Origin: JACSRF01 sp964504445
Lineage (GTDB): Bacteria; Chloroflexota; Anaerolineae; Promineifilales; Promineifilaceae
Assembly (NCBI GenBank): GCA_964504445.1
Contig: CAZDEO010000012.1
Span: 1-64,000 of the forward strand
Reading direction: 5' to 3'
DNA: 64,000 nt
Shown: piece after piece, positions 1 through 7,786 of the stretch
How positions within the stretch are numbered: the stretch's first letter is position 1
Layout: every line of letters starts with the position of its first letter
Program-made: the position numbers and the translations under genes
Notes under the pieces: generated by a model
Databases searched by the model: none
Seen by the model: only the letters and a program-made list of their open reading frames with translations
Told to the model about the DNA's origin: nothing

Positions 1-693
1 CTGGCGGTTGAGTTCGTCGATGCGGTAGAGGAGGCGGCGGAAGAAGACGGAGAAGACGGGCAGTTTGTAGAGCTGTTGTTTTTCTTCCAGGCGGGTGGGG
101 GTAAGGAAGCGGATGGTGAGATGGCCGTTGGTGATGGTTTGTTGGACCTGCTGGCTGGCCTGGTGGATGGCCGCCCACTCGACGAAGAGGTTGGGGATGG
201 TGACGAAGGGGTCGCCGGGGGCCAGGCAGGTTTGCTGGGCGTGGCGGAGGGGGTCAACGGCGGTGATGTGGGTGACGGTGAAGCGGCCTAAGCCTGCTCG
301 CCGGCCGGGGCCGAGGCCATCGCGCTGGCCAGCTTCGTTGGCGGCCAGGACCAGGTAGGGCAGGTAGTGGAAGCCATCGCCGAAGAGGGTGAGGGCGAAG
401 CGGAAGGGGTCGCCGGCTTCCAGGCGGTGGCGGGGGGGGATGGGGGGGACGACGGCGTAGGCGCGGATGACGGTGCCGGGGTCGAGATTGGCGGAGAGGA
501 GCCAGCAGGCGGGGCAGGTGGCGGCGTGGGCGTTGTCGGGGGGGGTGTTGGCGCGGTATTGGGGGCAGGTGGCGCGGCGGATGACGTTGGCCAGGGCGTT
601 GCGCAGGTTGTTGCCGGCGTAGTGGCCGCCCAGGTTGATGGGGGTGGTGGCGGTGCAGTCGAAGCGGAGGTGGGTGAGTTGGAGGGTGGTCAT
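1..693 (-). CDS. cas6: Cas6 pre-crRNA endoribonuclease, C-terminus cut by window edge
   Basis: Cas6 cuts the CRISPR precursor transcript inside the repeats. The frame is open from an ATG at 693 to base 1 (231 codons) without a stop, so the C-terminus lies outside the window. The translation opens MTTLQLTHLRFD, has Cys pairs near residues 39-64 and a glycine-rich stretch GLGPGRRAGLGRF typical of the RAMP fold. It ends in an F-F-R-R-L-L-Y-R-I-D type segment seen in the Cas6 C-terminal domain. It starts 9 nt after the cas5 stop and is last in the cas3-cas8-cas7-cas5-cas6 operon. As the only cas6 in the window it probably serves both the type I and the type III-A complexes (inference). Confidence 0.85.
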   Translation of the reverse strand, partial: MTTLQLTHLRFDCTATTPINLGGHYAGNNLRNALANVIRRATCPQYRANTPPDNAHAATCPACWLLSANLDPGTVIRAYAVVPPIPPRHRLEAGDPFRFALTLFGDGFHYLPYLVLAANEAGQRDGLGPGRRAGLGRFTVTHITAVDPLRHAQQTCLAPGDPFVTIPNLFVEWAAIHQASQQVQQTITNGHLTIRFLTPTRLEEKQQLYKLPVFSVFFRRLLYRIDELNRQ

Positions 694-702
694 GGGTAGG
701 TA

Positions 703-1395
703 TCAGGTTTCAGTATGTTGGTAAAGAGAGTAAGTGCGGCTGGATTTTGCCAATTGATAGGGCAAGACGACATGCCGCACAACGCGCTTGGGCTTTTTGC
801 TCTCGTAGATGTTGGCTTCCACAAACTTCATTTTGGGGTCACAATCGTCTAGCTGTTGTACCAATCCGTTAAGGGGGAAGGTGGTGACATCGGCCGTGAG
901 GATGGTGAAGTCAGCCAGGTCAGGGATGGGGGATGGGGGGGCTAACAGCTGGACGAAGCCGCCTCGTTTGCCCAGATAGTTGATTTGCGTCAGCCAGTCG
1001 CGCAGCTGCGCCGCTTGTTTGTCTGGTACGGCAAAGGCAAGGGTGATGGGGGCGGGGTGGTAGACGTATTCGCGGTAGGCGATGGTTTTTTGGAAGGGGC
1101 CGGCGTCGGCGGAACCGGGGGCGGGGGGATTGCGCCGTGCCCGCAAGATTTTGGCGAAGAGGTTGGTGACGACGATTTGCGCGGGTAGCTGGATGGCAAT
1201 GTCCATGTCGCGCACCCAAGGCCACGCTTTTTCGGCTTGGGGTAGCCCGCTGGTGCGGATGGCGACATCGAGAACGGCCATTTTGAGAGCATAAGGGGAA
1301 GGGAGCAGTAAACTTTTACCGCCAGATGTGGTCGCCCAAGACGGCCGTAGGCTGAAGAGGGTCGTGGGTTGGTAGGTTGCTTGTATCCAAGTCAT
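703..1395 (-). CDS. cas5: Cas5 subunit of type I Cascade
   Basis: RAMP-fold Cas5 caps the 5' handle of the crRNA in type I Cascade. I chose the ATG at 1395 (MTWIQATYQPTTLFSLRP; 230 aa) because GAGGTAA lies just upstream. A longer upstream frame runs back through the cas7 3' end and is not needed. The N-terminal segment about trimming or blocking foreign alleles, followed by AQIVVTNLFAKILRARR and a conserved F-Q-K-T-I-A-Y-R-E-Y-V block, fits the Cas5 (DevS/Csa5-type) family. It lies between cas7 and cas6 in one operon. The subtype (I-A versus I-B) cannot be settled by eye. Confidence 0.8.
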   Translation of the reverse strand: MTWIQATYQPTTLFSLRPSWATTSGGKSLLLPSPYALKMAVLDVAIRTSGLPQAEKAWPWVRDMDIAIQLPAQIVVTNLFAKILRARRNPPAPGSADAGPFQKTIAYREYVYHPAPITLAFAVPDKQAAQLRDWLTQINYLGKRGGFVQLLAPPSPIPDLADFTILTADVTTFPLNGLVQQLDDCDPKMKFVEANIYESKKPKRVVRHVVLPYQLAKSSRTYSLYQHTET

Positions 1396-1412
1396 GGTGG
1401 TTACCTCGCCAA

Positions 1413-1445
1413 AAACCTGCGAGGTCTGCCTGACCTCGCAGGTTT
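1413..1445. repeat. Perfect 14-bp hairpin between cas7 and cas5
   Basis: Arms AAACCTGCGAGGTC and its exact complement flank a 5-nt loop. The structure fills most of the cas7-cas5 gap. It has no T-run, so it is not a classical terminator. It could be a REP-like element or an mRNA processing or stability hairpin that tunes Cas7 to Cas5 ratio (inference). Confidence 0.75.
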
Positions 1446-1453
1446 GAGTGATG

Positions 1454-2431
1454 TTAACGGGCGTATTGCAAGGTGTAGGGGGTGGCGTTTTGGAGCAGAT
1501 CGCGCACGGTTTGGGCGTAGCCATTCATGGAGCTGAAGGTATGGGCGGTGAGGGCGTCGGGGCGAATGGTGTTGAGGGTGGCGCAGAGGTTGGTTAGCTC
1601 ATCGGCATACCCTTCTTTGAGCGGGCTGAGGGTGGGGGCCGGGATGACGTTTTGGCTGACGGTGAGGACGCCGGCCACGTCTACGATGTGGGGGGCTTGG
1701 GTGCCGCGCATGGCCCCGGCCGGTTCTATGAGGGTGTAGAGCAGGGCTTCGAGCAATGCTTTCAGCCGCGCTTGCCGTTGCGCTTCGTCTAACACATAAG
1801 TTTGGGTGATGTCGTTGAAGCCAATTCGTGCCGCTTCGATGGTAGCAACGAGAGCATAAATGCCGCTGTTGGCCGGCCGATGGAAGATGGCCTGGCCTAA
1901 GTTTGCGCCGCGGGAGTCTTCCCCTTTTTGGGCGTCTCGTTCTGCTTTGCCCCGTTCGTTGGCGTATTTGACGTGGAAGTAGCTATCGGAACGGGTGGAT
2001 TCAGGCAAACCGATGACCCACCCAAATTCAACAACGGATTTGCGGGGCAGGGATTTTGAGCCAGCGGTGATGAGGTTGCCGAGCATGTCGTCTATGGCGC
2101 AAGTTTGGAGCATGAGGGAGAGGGCGTCGGCGTCGCTGAGGTCGCCAATGGCGGCCATGTAGCTTTCGTCGGCGCTGATGCGGTTGGCGTTGAAGCTCTG
2201 GCAGGCGGCGCAGAGGGGCAGACCGCTGGCGGTGGCGATGCGGTGCAGGTGTTCGGCGAGGATGTGCTTGACCATGTCGCCGGAGATGGCGTTGACGTTT
2301 TGCAAACGGCCGTTGCCATCCACAATGTTGACCATACGGGTTTGAATCTGGTTGCCTTCGCCTCCTTCGTTGTTGAGGCTGTGCATGTCGAGGGTGAGTT
2401 GGGCTGAGAGGGAAATTGAGTAAATGGACAT
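1454..2431 (-). CDS. cas7: Cas7 (DevR/Csa2 family) backbone subunit
   Basis: Cas7 forms the helical crRNA-binding backbone of Cascade. From the ATG at 2431 (GGAG seven bases upstream) the protein is 325 aa. It opens MSIYSISLSAQLTLDMHSLNNEG, followed by an ISGDMVKHILAEHL block and a Cys-x2-Cys in ALPLCAACQ-like context. This is the DevR/Cas7 signature: S-L-x-A-x-L-x-L...H-x-L-N-N-E-G then ISGDMxKH. The C-terminal half contains a long helix with E-A-L-L-Y. It sits in the operon between cas8 and cas5. Confidence 0.88.
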   Translation of the reverse strand: MSIYSISLSAQLTLDMHSLNNEGGEGNQIQTRMVNIVDGNGRLQNVNAISGDMVKHILAEHLHRIATASGLPLCAACQSFNANRISADESYMAAIGDLSDADALSLMLQTCAIDDMLGNLITAGSKSLPRKSVVEFGWVIGLPESTRSDSYFHVKYANERGKAERDAQKGEDSRGANLGQAIFHRPANSGIYALVATIEAARIGFNDITQTYVLDEAQRQARLKALLEALLYTLIEPAGAMRGTQAPHIVDVAGVLTVSQNVIPAPTLSPLKEGYADELTNLCATLNTIRPDALTAHTFSSMNGYAQTVRDLLQNATPYTLQYAR

Positions 2432-2451
2432 GGGGGTCTCCTGTAAATTTA

Positions 2452-2479
2452 GAATTATGAATTGTGAATTATGAATTTG
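2452..2479. repeat. Short tandem heptamer repeat (4 units) at the cas8 3' end
   Basis: Four consecutive 7-mers read GAATTAT, GAATTGT, GAATTAT, GAATTTG. The cas8 stop codon (TAA, complement 2469-2471) lies inside the array. The period of exactly seven and the position at a gene edge match six other sites in this window. Confidence 0.75.
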
Positions 2480-4241
2480 CGGTTTCTTCCGGGCGAGGGT
2501 CGCGGGCGTAGCCGTAGGCGACGAGGAGTTTGGCGATGAGGTCGGAGCCGTGGGCGTCAATGAGGCGCAGGATCTCTTGAATGTCGCTGGTTTGCACGCT
2601 TTTGCGGTAGGGGCCGGAGCGATTTTCCATGACTTGGGCGTTTTCGGCGTTGTATTTGTGCAGAAAATCGCTGAGGGCGGCCACAAATTCGTCGGGGTAT
2701 TGGGATTGGCGCACGAGATCGCGCCCCAGGCCATAGCGCACATCGTAACGCCGGTCGCCCTCTTTTTTGCGGTATTGGGCGATGACGGTGCTTTGGCGAA
2801 TGGCGTAGGCGATGTTTTGGAAGCCGGGCGATTCTAAAATTTCGCTGAGTTTGGGTTGGACAGACACAAGTAACCTCCTTAGATTATGGGTTGAGAATTT
2901 TCGTGGGGGAAAACCGGGTTTTTCCCCCGCGCTGATAAGCCAACTGCTGTAGGCCGTGGTGAAGGCAAAAAATGGGTCGAGGTTGTCGGCGACGAGGAAG
3001 TCGCGGTAATGTTGGAGCAGGTCTAGCTCTTCCCCTTTTTTCTCGTCTAGTTGTTCGATGATTTTGGTGTGTTCCTCCAGAATTTCTTGGAAGATGGGCA
3101 CATCGTCGGGCTGGCGGATTTCGACCCAGCCGGGCAGGTTGAGGAAGGCGATGTTCATGGTGGCGGCGGCGGTGCCGAGGCTTTTGTAGTAGACGACGTG
3201 GAAACCGCGCAGGAAGTGGGACGGCCGTTGCGGGCTACCCATGAGGGCAAAGGCGGGGAGGGTGGGGGCGCGTTGGGCGGTTTCTACTTCGGTGATGAAG
3301 GCTTGCAGGTAGCGGATGATGGTGAAGATGTCGGCGCGCACGGCCGTTTCGCCGAAGCGCATCTTTTTGCGGAAGCGTTCTTGGACGCGCTCGCGCGCTT
3401 GCAGGCTGGCACGGCCGGGGGCGGGGACGTAGGTTTTGCGATCATCGGAGCCTTTAACGCGGCCGGTGAAGGCGGTGTGGTAGAAGCCTGCCGCTTTGAG
3501 CAGTTCTAACAGCCAAAAGGCGCTGAGATTGCCTAAGCCAACGCTATCGGGTTGGGGGCGGTTGATCCCTTTGCCTTGCGAGGGGTTGAAGAATTGGCTG
3601 GCGGTGGCGGTCTCTTTCCAGTTGTGGGGCTTGGCGAGTTGTTTCCAGGTGGCAACGGCCGTGTTCAAATCATTAGGCGACTGGCTAAACAGTTCACACG
3701 TCAGGCGGCAAACCGCGCCCAATTCGCCCGCCTGCCCCACTTCCCACCATTGGCTGAGCAGTTGGTTGTAGCCGTTGATGGGCATGGGCGGGGCGTTGAG
3801 CAGGGTGAAGATTTCCCAATGGGCGTGGGGGGGCGATGGCATGGCGTCGAAGGGGAAGTTGTCGTCGTCGCCAATGGCGTAGGCGCGTTTGAGCGTCCCT
3901 TCCAATGTTTTATACGTTTCCCAAAAGGCGGCATTTTTCTCTTTTTCGGCATCGTAATCTACCACATAATCGCGGCTTTCGGGTAGATCGGGCAAATTTT
4001 TGCTCTTGGCGGTGCGCAGGATGGGGGCAAGGGGGAAGAAGCCAACGCTTTGCAACCGTTCTAAGTCCAGGGCGGGGGTGACGTCTATTTGGTAGTAAGC
4101 GCCGCAGTCGCTCTGCACAATGTCGGGATCGCTTTCTCCCTGCTGGAAAAGAAGCTGGCGCAAGAGGCGTTCAAACCCGGCCGTTAGCAGTTCGTCGGCA
4201 AAGGTGCCGGTGGTTTTGTCTATGTAGAAGCGATTGGTCAT
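2469..4241 (-). CDS. cas8: Cas8 large subunit of type I Cascade (subtype unresolved)
   Basis: At about 590 aa, directly between cas3 and cas7, this is the large subunit that recognises the PAM and recruits Cas3. The ATG at 4241 (MTNRFYIDKTTG) is preceded by GGAAAA; a TTG one codon earlier is possible. No zinc finger is obvious. The C-terminal third has a conserved-looking F-S-T-H-N-L-R-R-L segment and a helical tail (DEFVAALSDFLHKYN). The family call rests on length, position and general resemblance to Cas8a/Cas8b-type proteins rather than a diagnostic motif. No separate small subunit (Cas11) gene is seen, so an internal translation start inside this gene is a possibility. Confidence 0.7.
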   Translation of the reverse strand: MTNRFYIDKTTGTFADELLTAGFERLLRQLLFQQGESDPDIVQSDCGAYYQIDVTPALDLERLQSVGFFPLAPILRTAKSKNLPDLPESRDYVVDYDAEKEKNAAFWETYKTLEGTLKRAYAIGDDDNFPFDAMPSPPHAHWEIFTLLNAPPMPINGYNQLLSQWWEVGQAGELGAVCRLTCELFSQSPNDLNTAVATWKQLAKPHNWKETATASQFFNPSQGKGINRPQPDSVGLGNLSAFWLLELLKAAGFYHTAFTGRVKGSDDRKTYVPAPGRASLQARERVQERFRKKMRFGETAVRADIFTIIRYLQAFITEVETAQRAPTLPAFALMGSPQRPSHFLRGFHVVYYKSLGTAAATMNIAFLNLPGWVEIRQPDDVPIFQEILEEHTKIIEQLDEKKGEELDLLQHYRDFLVADNLDPFFAFTTAYSSWLISAGEKPGFPPRKFSTHNLRRLLVSVQPKLSEILESPGFQNIAYAIRQSTVIAQYRKKEGDRRYDVRYGLGRDLVRQSQYPDEFVAALSDFLHKYNAENAQVMENRSGPYRKSVQTSDIQEILRLIDAHGSDLIAKLLVAYGYARDPRPEETANS

Positions 4242-4257
4242 CAAGGTTTTCCTTTTG

Positions 4258-4283
4258 TAGAACGATTTTGGAAAATCGTTCTA
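4258..4283. repeat. Perfect palindrome (12-bp arms) spanning the cas3 stop
   Basis: Arms TAGAACGATTTT and AAAATCGTTCTA are separated by GG. The cas3 TAG stop (complement 4281-4283) is the outer edge of the palindrome. It shares the CGATTTT/AAAATCG core with palindromes at 6761, 10037, 44692 and 55783. Confidence 0.8.
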
Positions 4284-6746
4284 CGAGCCGCTCCCTAGCC
4301 GCGTGCCGGTTTGGTCGGCGGTGCGCAGAGCGCGAACAAGGAGCATGTAGCAAAGCACATCTTGCTGGTTGCGCGGGTTGATTAAGGTCTGGGCAAGCTC
4401 GTCAGCCGTGACGTCGGTTTTATTGATTTTGGCGTAGATAGCGATGTTTTGGCATAACGCTTGCACGGTTTGTGGCAGTAATTTTAGCGTATTTTTTATT
4501 TCTGGCAGGTGGCTGGGGATGAGTTGATAGCTGTTGGGCTGGCTGGTAAAAGGGGCGTGGTGACGGGCAACGGCCGTAAAGGCGGCGCGGATGAGGGGAC
4601 GGTATGTTTCTATCTCAGCCACAACCAATTCTTGTAAAAGAGGCAGGGCGGCAATGGCACTTTCGATGGCGTGGGACGGCCGTTTGCCCACCTTGACTTG
4701 ATGGGCGGGGTTATCCGGGTCGTAGTCGGTGTGGGCGGCGGGGAAGGTGAGTGCGCCCTGCCCGATGGCTTTTTGCCATTTTTGCGCCCACGTTTGCCAA
4801 CCGGTGTTCAGCTTGCCGATGTCGTGGGCAATGATGACGAGGTGCGCCATGTCGGTGATGACGCCTTGGCGCCAACCATAGGCGCGTTCTAGCCGGGCGG
4901 CGGCTGGTTGGAACCAGGCCAGGGAATCGGCGACGAAGGCTTGGTGGACTAGCTCGATGTGGCGGTAGTAGCTTTCGAGTTTGTAGCTGTAGACGGCGTG
5001 GGATTGGGTAACGGCCGTGGGCGGTAGGCTACTTTGATAAAACGGCCCGGGGTAAAGGGTTAGCCCCAATTCATTGGAGTAGCCCACCAGCGATGGCTGA
5101 ATAACGAGGAGGGGGGCAAACAGTTCATGTTTCGTTTTTACAGGCATGAAGCCGTAGCGAATGGGGCGGTTGCCCTGTATCGTTTCCTCATCGTCACTGT
5201 CTTCAATCAATCGGCACACTAACCAATCGAGACGGCCGTCGTCCCATTCAGAGTCAAGGGCGTCGTTGGCCGCTTGCCATTGGGCAAATTTGCCTTGTAG
5301 CGTGCCGGGATGCAAGCTGAAGCTCTCGGCCAGAAAGGGGGCGGCGCGTAACTGGTCGGGGTCGGCATGGATGGTGACGGTAACGGCGGTGATGTCGCGG
5401 ATGAGTTTGGCCGTTTCGCCCCGCGTCTTAGCGCCAGACCATGCTTGCCAGATTTCTTCCTGTCGCGCATATTCCGCACCAAAAACGGCCTCCAGAATAA
5501 GGCTATCGCTGGCAGTATGAGCGTGGTTGATGAGGGCTTGCTCATCGGCAAAGGTGAGGTGACGATCTTGGTTGGCTTGCAACCATGCCCATGTTAATTC
5601 AGCTTGTTGGCGGGCGTAACGGCCGTTGTAGGGGGCGTAGCCATCATCGGCCAACGGATAGACGTAAACTTGACCGCGTTCACCTTCATAACGGGCGCAA
5701 CGGCCGGCGCGTTGCAAAACGGAAGCGGCGGGGGCCAGTTCGGTATGCAAAACGGCGCAACTCATATCTAAACCGACTTCAACCACTTGTGTTGCCACTA
5801 AAATCAGGCTGGGGATGGTCTGATTTTCTTGCTCTTTGCCAAATTCTTGACGGACAATGGCTTCGATGGTTTGCCGATCCGCTTTGAGGAAGCGGCTATG
5901 GAGCAGGCGCACGGTGACGCCTGCGGGCGCGTTGTCGCGCAGGGCGGTGTAAATGGCTTGCGCCCGCTCCACTTGATTGCAAACGACAAGGGTACGCGGT
6001 TTGGCAATGGTTTGGGTTTGGTGAGTTTGTAGAATGTGGGCAACGGCCGTTGCGTCGGCGTGTATCTTTTTCTCGTCATCCTTCCATGTGAGGGGAACGG
6101 CCGTTGTATAAAAGCGGCGCTCTTTCTGTTGCGCCGGAATCTCCCCCAACAGCGCATCATCCAGCAAAAAAGGGACGGCGTTGAGATGGTGCGCCAATTT
6201 TGCCAGCATCTCTTTGGAGAAGGTGGCGGTCATCAAAATAAAGGGGCTGATGCCGTTGAGCATTTTGAGCATTTGCAAGGTGGTGGGCAGGGTAGAGTCC
6301 GGGTCAAAGAGGTGAAACTCGTCAAAAACAAGGTAACTGCCCACAAAGGCCCCGGCGTTCAGGTTGCCCAGCCGTTGGGAGAGGCTGTAGGGGGTCATCA
6401 ACCAGCTACTTAACACCTGGTCAATGGTGGCAAAGGTGAGGTCGGCGCGAAATTCGGGGTCTTCTTGGTATTCGCCGGTCTGTTTGGCGATACACGGCGG
6501 GTTGGGTAGGGGAAGCTCTTCGCGCAAGATGCGGTTGTATTCGGCTTCAAATTGGTTGGCTAACACGCGCATGGGCACGGCGTAGACGCATTTTGGGGGC
6601 AGGGTGGCGGATGGGGCGGCGTATTGGGTGAGAAACGGCCGTAGGGCGGCCATTGTTTTCCCGGCGCCGGTGGGGGCTTGGAGGATGATGTTTTGGCCTT
6701 GCTGAAGCAGGTTGGCTATATCGTTTTGGTAGGCGTAGGGTTTCAT
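4281..6746 (-). CDS. cas3: Cas3 helicase-nuclease with C-terminal HD domain
   Basis: Cas3 unwinds and degrades the target strand after Cascade binding. The 821-aa protein starts at an ATG (MKPYAYQNDIANLL). It shows a DExH helicase first: Walker A APTGAGKT near residue 25, DEFH at 142-145, a T-A-T motif III, and motif VI QRAGRCAR. The HD nuclease comes second, with H641-D642 in IIAHDIGKLNTGW and a later ARHHAPF. Most Cas3 proteins carry HD at the N-terminus; helicase-then-HD order is the less common arrangement, best known from type I-G (formerly I-U). It is first in the cas3-cas8-cas7-cas5-cas6 operon. No clear promoter is seen just upstream. Confidence 0.92.
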   Translation of the reverse strand: MKPYAYQNDIANLLQQGQNIILQAPTGAGKTMAALRPFLTQYAAPSATLPPKCVYAVPMRVLANQFEAEYNRILREELPLPNPPCIAKQTGEYQEDPEFRADLTFATIDQVLSSWLMTPYSLSQRLGNLNAGAFVGSYLVFDEFHLFDPDSTLPTTLQMLKMLNGISPFILMTATFSKEMLAKLAHHLNAVPFLLDDALLGEIPAQQKERRFYTTAVPLTWKDDEKKIHADATAVAHILQTHQTQTIAKPRTLVVCNQVERAQAIYTALRDNAPAGVTVRLLHSRFLKADRQTIEAIVRQEFGKEQENQTIPSLILVATQVVEVGLDMSCAVLHTELAPAASVLQRAGRCARYEGERGQVYVYPLADDGYAPYNGRYARQQAELTWAWLQANQDRHLTFADEQALINHAHTASDSLILEAVFGAEYARQEEIWQAWSGAKTRGETAKLIRDITAVTVTIHADPDQLRAAPFLAESFSLHPGTLQGKFAQWQAANDALDSEWDDGRLDWLVCRLIEDSDDEETIQGNRPIRYGFMPVKTKHELFAPLLVIQPSLVGYSNELGLTLYPGPFYQSSLPPTAVTQSHAVYSYKLESYYRHIELVHQAFVADSLAWFQPAAARLERAYGWRQGVITDMAHLVIIAHDIGKLNTGWQTWAQKWQKAIGQGALTFPAAHTDYDPDNPAHQVKVGKRPSHAIESAIAALPLLQELVVAEIETYRPLIRAAFTAVARHHAPFTSQPNSYQLIPSHLPEIKNTLKLLPQTVQALCQNIAIYAKINKTDVTADELAQTLINPRNQQDVLCYMLLVRALRTADQTGTRLGSGS

Positions 6747-6760
6747 ACCGTTTGTTGGGT

Positions 6761-6793
6761 GATTTTCTAAATCGCCACCCGATTTGGAAAATC
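6761..6793. repeat. Inverted repeat upstream of cas3 (14-nt arms, one mismatch)
   Basis: Arms GATTTTCTAAATCG and CGATTTGGAAAATC flank a 5-nt loop, with one mismatch. It lies 15 bases upstream of the cas3 start and shares its core with the palindrome at 4258. It could be a dispersed palindromic element or a regulatory site for the operon. Confidence 0.65.
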
Positions 6794-6801
6794 GGGCTAC
6801 G

Positions 6802-6935
6802 TTACCGCCCCTGTCGCGCCGCGTCGCGGACGGCTTGCAGGTTCAGTATCTCGGCGACCTCGAAGCGGGGGGGCAGGCTTTCCGGCACGGGGCGCAGGCG
6901 AATACAGGCGGGGAAGTACCCCATACGGCCGTGAC
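6802..6935 (-). pseudogene. Truncated csx15 copy: 134-bp direct repeat of the csx15 3' end
   Basis: These 134 bases match 7785-7918 with about 8 mismatches. In the minus frame they encode the last ~42 residues of Csx15 (HGRMGYFP through FEVAEILNLQAVRDAA), including the stop. Similarity ends abruptly after ACGGCCGTGAC at 6935, immediately before the promoter of the DUF104/PIN pair. The simplest reading is a second csx15 whose 5' part was replaced by, or lost beside, the toxin-antitoxin cassette. Confidence 0.8.
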
Positions 6936-6939
6936 CGGG

Positions 6940-6967
6940 TTGACTAATTGATAACAGCGAGTAAACT
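6940..6967 (+). promoter_or_regulatory. Candidate sigma-70 promoter for the DUF104/PIN module
   Basis: TTGACT at 6940-6945 and TAAACT at 6962-6967 are separated by 16 bp, about 25 bases before the antitoxin ATG. The promoter begins five bases after the csx15 fragment ends, so it probably came with the cassette. Confidence 0.5.
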
Positions 6968-6991
6968 GAACTTAACGATAAGGAGCATGAG

Positions 6992-7309
6992 ATGATAGGT
7001 GAAACGGTAACGGCCGTATACGAAAATGGTATCCTACGCCCTCTAACGCCACTGTCTTTGCCGGATCGGGCACGAGTTCGCCTGCGCATCGAACCCAGCG
7101 AAACGGGTAACGACGATTCGGTTTTTGACTTAATCGGCGCATTTAGCAGCGAAAAGCCACTCATTGACGGGATTCCGGTTAGCCAGGACCCTGAGTTGTA
7201 CTTAATTGCGGAAGCAATGGGAGCAGAGGGATCGCTGTGCCATGCGTGGGAAATTGCTCCACAAAGGTACCGTGAAGGTGCAGATGGACAGGCGGTACGG
7301 ATCCAGTAG
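6992..7309 (+). CDS. DUF104 (AF2212-like) antitoxin
   Basis: The opening M-I-G-E-T-V-T-A-V-Y-E-N-G-I-L-R-P-L, followed by L-P-D-R-A-R-V-R-L-R-I-E-P, is the hallmark of the small DUF104/AF2212-like antitoxin fold. The remaining ~65 residues would wrap the cognate toxin. AAGGAG precedes the ATG with a 6-nt spacer. The PIN-domain toxin gene starts 5 bases after the stop, so the pair is one operon. It is on the plus strand, opposite to the surrounding cas genes and bracketed by direct repeats of csx15 sequence. Confidence 0.85.
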   Translation: MIGETVTAVYENGILRPLTPLSLPDRARVRLRIEPSETGNDDSVFDLIGAFSSEKPLIDGIPVSQDPELYLIAEAMGAEGSLCHAWEIAPQRYREGADGQAVRIQ

Positions 7310-7314
7310 ACGTG

Positions 7315-7719
7315 ATGGCGCAATACCTCATTGATTCTGGGGCGTTTCTGGCTTTGCTGGACGTGAAAGATAAGTTTCACTCGGCAGCTAAGCTGTTTGC
7401 GCAGACAAATAAAGATGCGATTTACTTTGTGTCCGAGCCAATTTTCATGGAAACGATGACGCTGGTCAAAGGGCGGTTGGGAAGCGTGGCAGCTATCCGG
7501 CTGGGAGAACAAGTCCAGAAAAGCGCCCAATTTCGCCTTGTTCCTCTGACAGATGAGTTGCGCCAGCGGGTTTGGACGCTTTTTAGTCACTACGCTGATA
7601 AACAATGGAGCTATGCCGATTGTTCGTTGATGGCTTTGGCGCAACTGTTGGGCGTAACGGCCGTTTTCTCGTTTGATCATCACATCTCCCAAATGAGCGG
7701 CTTGATTCGCGTTCCGTAG
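7315..7719 (+). CDS. PIN-domain ribonuclease toxin (VapC-like)
   Basis: This 134-aa PIN protein would cleave RNA when freed from its antitoxin. The first acidic residue is in YLIDSGAFLALLD. A mid-protein Glu sits in SEPIFMETMTL, and the C-terminal acidic pair lies in WSYADCSLMALA and FSFDHHI; these are the expected Mg-binding positions. ATG at 7315 (GTG at 7312 is an alternative). It forms an operon with the DUF104 antitoxin and is followed by a strong terminator. Confidence 0.85.
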   Translation: MAQYLIDSGAFLALLDVKDKFHSAAKLFAQTNKDAIYFVSEPIFMETMTLVKGRLGSVAAIRLGEQVQKSAQFRLVPLTDELRQRVWTLFSHYADKQWSYADCSLMALAQLLGVTAVFSFDHHISQMSGLIRVP

Positions 7720-7747
7720 CATTTCCCTTCTTAGAACGATTCGAGCG

Positions 7748-7786
7748 AGAGGTTCAACTTCGGCCAGAAGTTGAACCTCTTTTTTT
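7748..7786 (+). terminator. Rho-independent terminator of the DUF104/PIN operon
   Basis: A perfect 13-bp stem (AGAGGTTCAACTT with its complement, 7-nt loop) is followed by seven T. The T-run overlaps the stop codon of the convergent csx15 gene. Confidence 0.9.

Noticed and set aside
76..699. Plus-strand ORFs at the window start
   Set aside because: GC-rich antisense shadows of cas6, whose minus-strand frame is open and has Cas6 features.
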